A DNA stretch of 62,750 bases from Streptomyces adustus (GTDB lineage Bacteria; Actinomycetota; Actinomycetes; Streptomycetales; Streptomycetaceae). A model generated the notes under the pieces. The model saw only the letters and a list, made by a program, of their open reading frames with translations. It did not search any database and was not told the DNA's origin. Below are positions 18,383-27,566 of the stretch, in pieces; the stretch's first letter is position 1; each line of letters begins with the position of its first letter. The position numbers and the translations under genes are program-made. The stretch is taken from positions 1 through 62,750 of the forward strand of contig NZ_VJZD01000026.1 of the NCBI RefSeq assembly GCF_009377175.1, read 5' to 3'.

Positions 18383-19075
18383 ATGTCCCCACTCACCGGC
18401 ACCACAAAGAGGTATCTGCGCACCATCCTGGAGCTGGAGGACGAAGGCACAGTCCCGTTACGCGCCCGCATCGCCGAGCGCCTGAAACACAGCGGCCCCA
18501 CCGTCAGCGAGACTGTCGCCCGCATGGAACGTACCGGTCTGCTGCACGTCGCCGCCGACCGGCACCTGGTGCTGACGCAGGCGGGCCGGCAGGCCGCCAC
18601 ACGCGTGATGCGTAAGCACCGGCTCGCCGAGTGTCTGCTCGCCGACGTGATCGGGCTGGCGCGGGAGCAGGTCCACGCCGAAGCCTGCCGCTGGGAACAC
18701 GTGATGAGCGAGGCCGTCGAACGCCGCATCCTGCAACTGCTGCACCACCCGACGCACTCGCCCTGCGGCAACCCGATCCCAGGCCTGGACGAACTCGGCC
18801 GGACTGCCACCGCAGATGCGTTCCCCGACGAGAACACGCTCGGCGTCAGCGGCGTGGAGTCCGGGCCGGACGGCGCCGGCATGGTCGTACGACGCATCGC
18901 GGGGCCGGTCCAGACCGGCCCCCAGCTGATGTGCGCCTTGCGGTAGGCCGGACCGCAGCCCGGCACGGCAGTGACCGTGACGTCGTCACCCCGCGGCGTG
19001 ACGGTCACAAACGGCAGGAAGGGCGCTGAACTCCCCACGCAGACCACCGCGCACGTCCTCGTGACCACGCACTGA
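18383..19075 (+). pseudogene. DtxR/IdeR-family regulator interrupted by an in-frame TAG
   Basis: The first 187 codons encode a DtxR/IdeR-like protein: helix-turn-helix [20 protein letters not shown], then VMRKHRLAE and [22 protein letters not shown] at 18944-18946 ends it after QLMCALR. The same frame continues without another stop to TGA 19073-19075 and reads as the family's SH3-like domain (PGTAVTVTSSPRGVTV, then AELPTQTTAHVLV). The total is 230 codons, the normal IdeR length. By alignment to IdeR numbering, ligands H79, E83, H98, C102, E105 and H106 are kept, but Met10 of the primary metal site is Arg. A truncated, altered paralogue or a nonsense-mutated gene; suppression is possible but unproven. 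Confidence 0.8.
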
Positions 19076-19120
19076 GTCCAGCCGGCCACCGACGCGTCGC
19101 CGTAGCCCGTGCAGGGCCGA

Positions 19121-19158
19121 GGCCGGTCCTCGACCACGATCCTGGTCGAGGACCGGCC
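19121..19158. terminator. 16-bp perfect hairpin terminator
   Basis: GGCCGGTCCTCGACCA (19121-19136) pairs perfectly with 19143-19158 around a six-base loop, 45 bases after the TGA that would end the full-length DtxR-like frame. Its placement supports that TGA, not the internal TAG, as the ancestral gene end. Confidence 0.75.
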
Positions 19159-19325
19159 CCGTGGCGGCAATACGCGATGTCACTGCGGCCAGGACGAGTC
19201 CGCCGCCTGGCGAACCGCCCGTCACACAGCCTTGCCCTTGTGGAGGGTGCCGATGTCGTTCGATCGCGATGGTGGTCACGGACCCCGGATGCCTGGCTCA
19301 GCGTCTCGCCTCGTAGCCTCCCCGC

Positions 19326-19874
19326 ATGGCTGATGATCCGTTCCAGTGTCGTTGCGTCCTCTGTCATGACTACGGTGACCGAGACGAAGCGGACCGCGTG
19401 GAGCTGGCGATCGCCGAGAACGTGCAGCGGCACGGATGGCACGTCGTCATGGTCCCCGAGGACGAGATCGGTCCTGGATTCGCGTACACGATCGGCCTCT
19501 CGCACACGCACGGGGCACCCGAACTCGCCATGTTCGGACTCGAAGTCCACGCCATGCACTGGATGCTCAACAGGCTCGGAGCGAAGGCCGCCGCGGGCGC
19601 CGTACTGGCTGACGGCCAGAGGCATCCCGACGTCGTCGACGGTCACCAAGTCGCGCTCAGACAGGTGGATCTCCGCTGGTACCGGATCTTCTTCGGCCGG
19701 GCCATCGGGTTCTACCGGCGGCCTCCCTTCCCCGTGCTGCAAGTCGCGTGGCCCGACGTGCATGACCGCTTCCACTGGGAAGAACAGGCTCAGGAAAGGC
19801 ATCGCGAGTCACAACCTCGACTGTGGCTGCCACCGAGCGAGCATCCCGCCGGAGTCTGGACAGCCGAACTCTGA
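19326..19874 (+). CDS. DUF4262 domain protein
   Basis: 182 residues. The DUF4262 pattern is clear: NVQRHGWHVVMVPEDEIGPG, FAYTIGLSHTHGAPELAMFG, then RWYRIFFGRAIGFYR and FPVLQVAWPD. An N-terminal CRCVLCHDYG adds three Cys that might bind metal. Proteins with this domain are common in Streptomyces and their function is unknown; some sit near toxin-immunity loci. The ATG at 19326 begins the domain directly. Confidence 0.8.
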   Translation: MADDPFQCRCVLCHDYGDRDEADRVELAIAENVQRHGWHVVMVPEDEIGPGFAYTIGLSHTHGAPELAMFGLEVHAMHWMLNRLGAKAAAGAVLADGQRHPDVVDGHQVALRQVDLRWYRIFFGRAIGFYRRPPFPVLQVAWPDVHDRFHWEEQAQERHRESQPRLWLPPSEHPAGVWTAEL

Positions 19875-19963
19875 CCTCGAACGAGCCGACCAGCGACTGA
19901 CCAACAGGCGTGGCCGGCCTCACGGCCGAGCAGGACCTATGGCCTGGGAACGGTCTGCTGCCT

Positions 19964-20719
19964 TCACTCACCTGGGGCGATTCCGGGATGTCGGCCCGAA
20001 CGGTTCGGCAGTGCCCGCACGGAGGGCGGTGAGGTGTCGTTCGAAGCGTGCTGCATCCCGCCGCCGGCCTGCTTGGGGCGACCGCGGCCGAGAGCGCGGG
20101 CGAGATCACCGACCGGTGCCAGCATGTGGCCGCCCTCGCCCGCGCACCACCACATCACCTCGCGACCCCGTATTGAGGCGTGGACGCCGAGGTTGTGCCG
20201 GGGGCATTCCGGCCAGACTTGCCAGGTCCATTCGAGCAGGCTCTCCTGGATCATGGTCGTCAGGCTGGTCAGAGCCGTGGTCGGGTCGTCGCACATGCTC
20301 GGCAGGATGGGGCCGCCCCAGTTGAGCCGTGCACCGTCGGCAAGGCGGACACCGGCTCCCTCCGGGTAGCAGTCCTCGAGGACCTCGATCTGCGGTTCGC
20401 CCTCGATCCCGCGCGTGGGCAGATCGCGGGCCACGATCCGCAGCGCGTCGCGCAACGTCTCCAAACGCTCGGGGGCGAGGTCGAAGCCCGGCTCGAAACC
20501 CATGTCGTCCAGGATGCGCCGGGCCAGGGTCGCCATCTCCACCTGCGGCACTTCGGCCGGATTCCGTTCGACGACCTCCAGGACCGCGTCGGTGCAGTGG
20601 AACCAGTCGAGCAGTTCGCAGGCGAGGGCGACCACGACCTGTGGGTCGACATTGTCCTCCCGCAGGCCGAGGTAGACCTTTCGCGTCAACCGTTCGGTAT
20701 CCGCTTCGTACTCAGCCAT
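19964..20719 (-). CDS. hypothetical protein
   Basis: About 251 residues, acidic and helical in the first 130 (YEADTERLTRKVYLGLRED, then VVALACELLDWFHCTDAVLE). A second part reads as a small mixed domain: TMIQESLLEWTWQVWPECPR, HNLGVHASIRGREVMWWCAG, EGGHMLAPVGDL. That Trp/Cys/His-containing segment resembles small domains found fused in actinobacterial hypothetical proteins, but I cannot name it. Start at ATG 20719; the frame extends to 20800 without a better site. It diverges from the next gene. Confidence 0.6.
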   Translation of the reverse strand: MAEYEADTERLTRKVYLGLREDNVDPQVVVALACELLDWFHCTDAVLEVVERNPAEVPQVEMATLARRILDDMGFEPGFDLAPERLETLRDALRIVARDLPTRGIEGEPQIEVLEDCYPEGAGVRLADGARLNWGGPILPSMCDDPTTALTSLTTMIQESLLEWTWQVWPECPRHNLGVHASIRGREVMWWCAGEGGHMLAPVGDLARALGRGRPKQAGGGMQHASNDTSPPSVRALPNRSGRHPGIAPGE

Positions 20720-20880
20720 GGGGTTGCTCACCGGCCCAGTATCTCGACATGGTCCGGTCCCGTTCGCATGATTTATCGGCATGACGCCCGACGTGCTCAC
20801 GAGTGGAACGGTGGCCAGTGCGGTGGGTCAGGAACGGAGGCGTCCATCGTGGCTGCCTTGAGGCGCGCTTTAATGCCCAG

Positions 20881-21606
20881 GTGGTGAACTGGGCTCAGAT
20901 GTACGACTGCTACGGGGATATCGATCGCGTCCCCGCGCTTCTGGACATGGTGGAACTCGAGGACAGCGCCGAAGCATGGGAGAGGCTGGCATATCGACTG
21001 GTCCTTGAACACGACCTCGTCTTCCCCGCCAGCTTTGCCGCCCTGCCGCGCCTGATACGTCTCGCCTCGAGGAGCGCACGGGCGCGCGGTCTGACCGGAG
21101 CGATCCTGCGACGCGCGGCAGGACACCACGGCTGCGACGATCTGCTGGCGAACTGCGCCGATGCGATCGCGGAGTTCCGCGAGCTGTTGGACCGGCATCT
21201 GCAATCGCGGCCGGTCGACTACCTGGCGACCTTTCTCGATTTGCTCGCGGTCAAGGAGCAATACCACTGGAGTGCCGTGCTCGGGGACTTCACGGACGAC
21301 TTCTACCACCTGTCCTGCCCCAACTGCGCCGTGGAAGTGACGATCGCCATCGGGGACCACGGGCGCTATTCAGCGATCCGGGACTGGCACCTGGGCGACG
21401 TGGACCGTCGCGTCCTACGTCCGGCGTCCTCCGAAGAACTTTCCGGCACCGCCCGGTGGATGCACGAGACTGCCGTCCGCGACGGGCAAGAAGCCCTCGC
21501 CGACGGAATCGCCCACCTCTTCGGCAAGGCCGAGTGCCCGCACTGTGCCAGCGTGTTCAGCATCGCGGACGAGTACACATCCGCCAACTGCCCCGTCCTG
21601 CGGTAG
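20881..21606 (+). CDS. hypothetical protein with two CxxC zinc-knuckle-like motifs
   Basis: About 241 residues. The N-terminal two-thirds is helical and HEAT-like (VNWAQMYDCYGDIDRVPALL, then ALPRLIRLASRSARARG), a pattern seen in Streptomyces proteins that begin WAxMxDAYG. The C-terminal part has CPNCAVEV and CPHCASVF, which could form a zinc ribbon, followed by NCPVLR at the end. Start uncertain: GTG 20881 or 20884 fits the domain, although the frame opens at 20803. No function is assignable. Confidence 0.6.
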   Translation: MVNWAQMYDCYGDIDRVPALLDMVELEDSAEAWERLAYRLVLEHDLVFPASFAALPRLIRLASRSARARGLTGAILRRAAGHHGCDDLLANCADAIAEFRELLDRHLQSRPVDYLATFLDLLAVKEQYHWSAVLGDFTDDFYHLSCPNCAVEVTIAIGDHGRYSAIRDWHLGDVDRRVLRPASSEELSGTARWMHETAVRDGQEALADGIAHLFGKAECPHCASVFSIADEYTSANCPVLR

Positions 21607-21666
21607 GCCCGCTCGGGGCGGGGTGCTTGATCTGCCGACGTTGCAGATGGCGGCGCGAGGCGTCAC

Positions 21667-23225
21667 GTGCGCCAGGCTGGAACCTCCGTACCCGAGTCGT
21701 CTGTTGCCGCCGTGCGCCGTGCCACCTCGGCCCTTGCCCGGGTGGAGGACCGCAGCGCCGAGGCAAGGGTTCGCCATCAGGAGTTCTTGTCGCAGTTCGA
21801 CGAGGCCGGCACCCTCCCGACAGCTCGGTACCAGCAGCTCTGGCACCTGTGCACGTCCACCGCTTTTGCCCGAGCGGCAAGCTGCGAAGCCGAGCTGTGG
21901 CTGCAGATCGGCGCGGCATCGGCGGCGCACCGTGTGGCGGCCAGGCACGCCGACAGACTCGGCGTCTGCGGGGAGGAGTGTGTGCTGGCGGTCCTGGACC
22001 TCCTCACCAGGCCCGTGACCCGTCGTCCGGCAGCGGCAGCGGCATCCGGGCCTGCGGCCGTGCCGCCGCTCCCGGCACAGGCGCTTCCTGCTGGTGCGCC
22101 GAAGGTTTCCGTATCGCTGTCCCAGCCGCTGGAAGTGATCTCGCCCGAGGCGGAGGAGCGGCTGGTCGTGGTCGCCGGCCATTATCGACCGGACTGCGGT
22201 GTCGCAGGTGTGGCCTGGGTGGGTGACGGCCGCTCGATCAGCACTCGTGTCGAGGCCAGAGCACACGTCGACGCCATGGTCCTGTCGATCGTCGAGGCGG
22301 CTGAGGCGTCGGCCGGTGAGGAGCCTGTGTTCCTCGCGAGCGCGGAGCCGGTCTCGCCGAGGGATGGGTACCGCTGCCCGGACACGACGGCGGCGTCCTG
22401 CGTGAGCTGACGGCGGTCCCGGGCGCGATTCACCTGAGAGTCCGTCACGACGGCCTCGGGGGACGAAGCATCCCCGCCCGGCAGCAGGTCCGCCAGGAGA
22501 CCCCGGCGGGTGAGAGCCGTATCACCGGTATCTCCTGGCCGGCTCAACTCACGCCCGGGACGATCCTGTTCTGCACCTGGCGGCGAGGCGGCCGGGAACT
22601 GGAGTTCGCCACAAGGGCCCTGAAGCGTCGGATCAGCGCGGACGGCCGGCTGCTCACCCACGAGTACGACCTGCGGGTGCTCACCCGTGACGGCCTCGGC
22701 GCCGTGGGCGTGGACGCGTTGCCGCAGAAGCACCTGGTGATCCGCACCCTGAGAGGGCTCGGCTACCTCGACGAATACGGCCGGGCGCTCCTCGCCGAAG
22801 AGGACCTGATCTGGAACGTCCTCGAAGAGGCCAAGGTGCGGCGGCACCCCGTGACTCGGCAGGAGGTGGGCCAGGCGATCCAGGAACTCCTCGACAGCGG
22901 CCGGCTGACCACGGTCCAGGGCAGCCGCAACCGCATCGGGCACCTGATGTACCCGCCGCGCTCGGGCGACGCGAAGGTGTACTTGCTGTGCTGGACGCCG
23001 GGCGCGCCCGTGCCGCAGGGAGACGAAAGCCCACCGACGCGAGGGAAGCAGCCGGTTCACCTGACGACCAAGCACGATGTCAGGGGGCATCTGAGGAGGA
23101 TCGACGGTGTCCCCTCCGACGAGGCCGCCGACGCCTTCCGCAGCGACCGTGAACTCACCCGACTCGTCGGCAGCAAGAACCTGCCCCGGGGCATGACCTA
23201 CGTCCGTCGCCATGACCGGGGATGA
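21667..23225 (+). pseudogene. large hypothetical gene split by a frameshift near 22350-22400
   Basis: Two open frames look like halves of one gene. The first (GTG 21667 to TGA 22410) encodes a helical region and then LVVVAGHYRPDCGVAGVAWV, reminiscent of RNase H-like strands. The second frame is open and coding-like from about 22350 to 23225, yet has no ATG or GTG before the GTG at 22677; it reads VPLPGHDGGVLRELTAVPGA, then GTILFCTWRRGGRELEFATR, then PQKHLVIRTLRGLGYLDEYG and a helix-rich tail. A single-base frameshift between 22350 and 22400 would fuse them into about 520 residues. Sequencing error, programmed frameshift or true decay are all possible. Confidence 0.5.
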
Positions 23226-23613
23226 CCAGAGTCCGGCTCGGCGATGAGGCAGGCTGCCCCGGGGTGCGGATCCATCGGACGATGAGAGTCGGCCGACATG
23301 GACCCGGGGCAGAACCTGTCATGACGCGGCGGCGGGGGCGGGTGAGAGATGCAGGCGGAGACGTTGGCGGGACTCATGGGTCTCGAGGCGGTCGGGGCCA
23401 CAGCGCGGCCGGTCAAGGACAGCCCGGGGTATCGGCGGAGCGAGTGACTCCCTTTCCCGGTCGCTGAGTTCAAGGCGGGGTATCCCCCGTGATCCCGGCA
23501 TTCGGTGATCTCTGCTGTCCCAGGTTTCTGCCGTGAGCTTGATCGTCTGTACGTCGGTTATGTGCTGCCTGTACGCGGGCTGAGCAGCGAAGTTCCTCTC
23601 ATCACCGGCCGAC

Positions 23614-23661
23614 TTTCGCCCACTTGAGCAGAAGTTCTGGCTTGTTGGGCGAAACTTTCGC
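23614..23661. promoter_or_regulatory. operator region upstream of the ThuA/sugar-dehydrogenase gene
   Basis: GCGAAACTTTCGC (23649-23661) is a palindrome around one base. The overlapping TGGGCGAAA (23646-23654) is the exact complement of TTTCGCCCA at 23614-23622, 23 bases away, so the region offers two overlapping symmetry elements. CGAA-N-TTCG-type sites are known for sugar-responsive regulators in Streptomyces (BxlR-like). Position about 280 bases ahead of the cluster start suggests carbon-source control. The rest of the 710-base gap 23226-23935 shows no gene. Confidence 0.5.
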
Positions 23662-23935
23662 GCAACAGACTCTATCTTTGGTGCGATTCGCGGCTATACG
23701 ATCCCGCCGAGAACTTGGACCGAGCCAGTCGCTCACCAGCGATTCCGGTGGGCACTGACGCGCAGCTCGGCGTAGTGCACGCACCTGCCGTCACGTCGTC
23801 CCCGTCCCGCCCGCCCGCTGCTGTCGATCACCTGTCCGCCTTGTTCTGAATAATCCGGCGCATATCCGCACCCTTCCCGGCCGGGCCGTCTCCGCACGAC
23901 GGTCCGTAGGTCTCGCGTACCCCTGAGGAGGTTTC

Positions 23936-26900
23936 ATGCGCATGGCCCTTCGCCGCCGCCTCACCGTGTTCGGCGCGTTGCTTGCACTCCTGGGCAGCAT
24001 GCTCATCGGTCTGGCGTCAGCGTCCGTCCCGGCGGCCGCGGCGTCCCCACCGGACACCGCCGTGCCGGAGAATTCCGGCAATCAGTACAGAGTCCTGGTC
24101 TTCACGAAGTCCGCGGACGCCAACCCGGCGGTCACCGACGCCGGTGTGAGCGCCATAAGACAGCTGGGCAACCAGCTGCGCTTCGCGGTCCAAGTCACCG
24201 ACGACGCCCGCAAGTTCGACCAGGCGCACCTCAAGCAGTACCGCGCCGTCGTCTTCCTCAACACCAGCGGCGACGTGCTCACCACCGCTCAGCAGGACGC
24301 CTTCGAGGCGTACTACCGCGCGGGCGGCGGCTTCGTCGGCATCGGCTCGGCGATCGAGGCCCAGCCCGACTGGACCTTCCTGTCCGACGCCCTCGGTACC
24401 CGCTCCACCGGCCGGACCGGTGTGCAGGCCGGCACCATCAAGGTCGCCGACCGCGTCCATGACGCGTCGAAGAACCTGCCGGAGTACTGGACCCACACCG
24501 ACGACTGGTACAACTTCAAGTCCAACGTGCGAGGCAAGAGCCACGTCCTCGCCACCGTCGTCGAGGACGCCTTCAAGAAGCAGTCGTGGGGCGGAGACCT
24601 CAGCGGCATCAACGGCGGCAAGATGGGCTACGACCACCCGGTCACCTGGTGCAAGGACTGGGAGGGCGGCCGCTCGTTCTACACCGCGCTCGGCAACACC
24701 GCCGACAGCTTCGGTGAGAAGGACATGCGCTCCCACCTCGGTGGCGCGATCAAGTGGGCGGCCGGCCAGTCCGACCCGGTGTACTCCGACTGCGGCGCGA
24801 CCGTGCTGTCCAACTACCAGCAGACGGCCGTGGCGGCACCGCCGAATCTGAACGAGCCGATCGGCTTCGACATCCTTCCCGACGGCCGGACCCTCCAGAC
24901 CGACCGCCGCGGCAGCATCCGGCTGCACGACTCCAAGTCGAACAAGACCACCGTGCTGGCCCAGATCCCCGTCTACACGAACAGCGAAGACGGCATGTAC
25001 GGGCCGGGGATCGACAACGACTTCAAGAACAACCACTGGGTCTACCTCTACTACGCGCCCCCCACCGTGAAGGACGTGAAGCTGTCGACCGGTGAGGTCG
25101 TCACGCAGACCACTCCGACGGCGGACGCGCCGACCACCGGGGCCTCGCCGTCCGTCTGGGATCCCTGGGTCGGGTACTTCCAGCTGTCCCGGTTCAAGTT
25201 CGTCGACGCCGAAGGGGACACGCCGGCGCACCTCGATGTCGCCTCCGAGCAGGAGATCATGCGGGTTCCGGTCAACCGCGGTGCCTGCTGCCACGTCGCG
25301 GGTGACATCGACTTCGACAAGCACAACAACCTGTGGCTGACCACCGGCGACGACACCCCGTCGGGCGGCGGCAACTCCGGTGGCTTCTCTCCCTTCAACG
25401 ACATGCTGACCACGACCGGGCAGTACAACGCCCCGTTCGTCGACGCTCGCCGCTCGGCGCAGAACACCAATGACCTGCGCGGCAAGGTCCTGCGCATCTC
25501 GGTCAAGGACGGCGCCATCGCCACCGGCGACGAGAACAAGTTCGGCGGCGCCTACACGGTGCCCTCGGGCAACCTCTTCCCGGTCGGCAAGGACAAGACC
25601 CGTCCTGAGATCTACGCGATGGGCTTCCGCAACCCGTTCCGGATCCAGGTCGACGAGAACGACGTGGCCTACGTCACCGACTACTCGCCCGACTCGCAGA
25701 CCCCGCAGAACTTCCGCGGGCCTGCCGGCACCGGCCGGATGGAGATCGTGCGCAAGCCGGCGAACTACGGCTGGCCGATGTGCGTGAGCCAGGACCTGCC
25801 TTACTACCGCTGGAACTTCAACACCTCGACGCCGCTGGACAGCCCGGCGAAGGCGTTCGAGTGTGACAACCCCAACCGTGGACCGCAGAACGACTCCAGG
25901 TGGAACCTCACCGGCGGGCCCAGCGTCGAGCCGGGTCTGGAATACGCTCCGCCGGTCACCAACCCGGACATCTGGTACTCGTTCACGCCCGAGAACCGGG
26001 CCGACAACCCGATCGGTACGCCGTGCGCCGCGTACTACAACGGCTCCGGCGCCACCACGTGCCCGCGGCTGTTCCCCGAGCTCGGCACCGGTGGTGTCGG
26101 CCCGCACGGCGCGGCCAAGTACCACTACGACCCGGACAACCCGGACAAGACCAAGCTGCCGCCGTACTACGACAACGCGGTCTTCGCGGGCGAGTTCACC
26201 CGGGACACCGTCAAGGAGGTCCGCCTGGACTCCAAGAACCGGGTATTCAAGATCAACGACGTGCTCGACTGCGCCGGGATCAACGCCCAGCGGGTCCCGG
26301 ACACGAGCAAGCCGTTCGAGTGCGACAACCCGATGGACCTCCAGTTCGACGGGCAGGGGCACTTCTACCTGCTCGCCTACGGCGACGGCTTCTTCAACAG
26401 CAACCCCGACGCCGGTCTGTACCGTTGGGACTACGTCAAGGGCCAGCGCGCACCGATCCCGAAGCTCACGGCCACGCCGACGAACGGTACGGCACCGCTG
26501 AACGTGAACTTCTCCAGCGCCGGTTCACGCGACCCCGACGCGGCCGACTCGATCCGGTTCGAGTGGGACTTCAACGGTGACGGCACCGTCGACTCCGTCG
26601 ACCCCGAGCCGCAGTACACGTACACGACACCGGGGCAGTACACGGCGAAGCTGACGGTGATCGACTCCAGCGGCAAGTCGGCCTCGGCGAACACGACCAT
26701 CACGGTCGGCAACACCGCGCCCGTCGTGAAGGTCAACTCGCCGGTCGACGGCGGCCTGTTCTCCTTCGGCGACGACATCCCGTTCTCGGTGACGGTCACC
26801 GACCCGGAGGACGGCACGATCGACTGCAGCCGCGTCGAGGTGACGTTCGTCCTCGGCCACGACACCCACGGCCACGCGGAGCAGTCCGTGCACGGCTGCT

Positions 26901-27481
26901 CGGGCGTGCTGTCGACCGATCCCGACGACGTGTCGCACGGCGGCAACGTGTTCGGTGTCGTCAGCGCCTCCTACACCGATCGCGGCGGTCCCGGCGGCGT
27001 TCCGGCGCTGACGACGGTCACGCAGAACCAGGTCCGGCAGAAGCGCCAGGAGGTCGAGTTCGCACTGGACCAGTCCGGCACCAGCGTCGCCACGACGAAC
27101 GACCCGGCCGGCGGCAGCCAGCACCGCGGTGGCCTCGGTGACGGTGACTACCTCGCCCTGAACGGGCCGTTCGACTTGCACAGCATCGACTCGCTGACGT
27201 TCCGGGTGGCGAGCACGTCGACGCAGGTGCCCGCGGGCAGCCCGATGGCCGCCGTCGAGGTCCGCCTCGACTCGGTCGGCGGGCCGCTTCTCACCACGGC
27301 GAACCTCACCTCGACCGGCGCCACAGGGAACTGGGAGAGCCAGAAGTTCCCGATCACCGATCCGGGCGGCAAGCACAAGGTCTACCTCGTGTTCCGGTCG
27401 GTCACCGGCGGCCAGACCGGCGCCAACCTCTTCAACCTCAACTGGGCCGAGTTCGGCGGCCAAGGAGTGAGCGCTTCCTAG
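23936..27481 (+). CDS. secreted ThuA / glucose-sorbosone-dehydrogenase-type / PKD / carbohydrate-binding protein
   Basis: 1181 residues. A Sec signal peptide covers about 1-36 (LLALLGSMLIGLASASVPAA). Residues about 50-285 are a ThuA domain (YRVLVFTKSADANPAVTDAG, ending FGEKDMRSHLGGAIKWAAG). Residues about 295-835 form a beta-propeller of the glucose/sorbosone dehydrogenase type (NEPIGFDILPDGRTLQTDRR, then MGFRNPFRIQVDENDVAYVT). A PKD domain follows at about 842-923 (DSIRFEWDFNGDGTVDS). The end resembles a CBM6-type carbohydrate-binding module (NGPFDLHSIDSLTFRV). Such proteins act outside the cell on sugars or glycosides, probably by oxidation. The next gene, 85 bases on, encodes an exported sugar-isomerase-like protein, so the pair likely forms one catabolic step set. 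Confidence 0.9.
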   Translation: MRMALRRRLTVFGALLALLGSMLIGLASASVPAAAASPPDTAVPENSGNQYRVLVFTKSADANPAVTDAGVSAIRQLGNQLRFAVQVTDDARKFDQAHLKQYRAVVFLNTSGDVLTTAQQDAFEAYYRAGGGFVGIGSAIEAQPDWTFLSDALGTRSTGRTGVQAGTIKVADRVHDASKNLPEYWTHTDDWYNFKSNVRGKSHVLATVVEDAFKKQSWGGDLSGINGGKMGYDHPVTWCKDWEGGRSFYTALGNTADSFGEKDMRSHLGGAIKWAAGQSDPVYSDCGATVLSNYQQTAVAAPPNLNEPIGFDILPDGRTLQTDRRGSIRLHDSKSNKTTVLAQIPVYTNSEDGMYGPGIDNDFKNNHWVYLYYAPPTVKDVKLSTGEVVTQTTPTADAPTTGASPSVWDPWVGYFQLSRFKFVDAEGDTPAHLDVASEQEIMRVPVNRGACCHVAGDIDFDKHNNLWLTTGDDTPSGGGNSGGFSPFNDMLTTTGQYNAPFVDARRSAQNTNDLRGKVLRISVKDGAIATGDENKFGGAYTVPSGNLFPVGKDKTRPEIYAMGFRNPFRIQVDENDVAYVTDYSPDSQTPQNFRGPAGTGRMEIVRKPANYGWPMCVSQDLPYYRWNFNTSTPLDSPAKAFECDNPNRGPQNDSRWNLTGGPSVEPGLEYAPPVTNPDIWYSFTPENRADNPIGTPCAAYYNGSGATTCPRLFPELGTGGVGPHGAAKYHYDPDNPDKTKLPPYYDNAVFAGEFTRDTVKEVRLDSKNRVFKINDVLDCAGINAQRVPDTSKPFECDNPMDLQFDGQGHFYLLAYGDGFFNSNPDAGLYRWDYVKGQRAPIPKLTATPTNGTAPLNVNFSSAGSRDPDAADSIRFEWDFNGDGTVDSVDPEPQYTYTTPGQYTAKLTVIDSSGKSASANTTITVGNTAPVVKVNSPVDGGLFSFGDDIPFSVTVTDPEDGTIDCSRVEVTFVLGHDTHGHAEQSVHGCSGVLSTDPDDVSHGGNVFGVVSASYTDRGGPGGVPALTTVTQNQVRQKRQEVEFALDQSGTSVATTNDPAGGSQHRGGLGDGDYLALNGPFDLHSIDSLTFRVASTSTQVPAGSPMAAVEVRLDSVGGPLLTTANLTSTGATGNWESQKFPITDPGGKHKVYLVFRSVTGGQTGANLFNLNWAEFGGQGVSAS

Positions 27482-27566
27482 CACCATCCCGCGGCCGGGG
27501 CGCCGCACACCCACTGCGGCGCCCCTGCCCCGATCCGCTACAGCCACTTCGAAAAGAGAGACCACC

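Noticed and set aside
17685..18392. N-terminal extension of the GntR frame
   Set aside because: Antisense to the PEBP gene; would run through the operator palindrome.
24017..26362. 781-codon open frame on the minus strand inside the ThuA/dehydrogenase gene
   Set aside because: Antisense frame in high-GC DNA; Arg/Val/Gly-rich, no domain, while the plus strand encodes clear domains.
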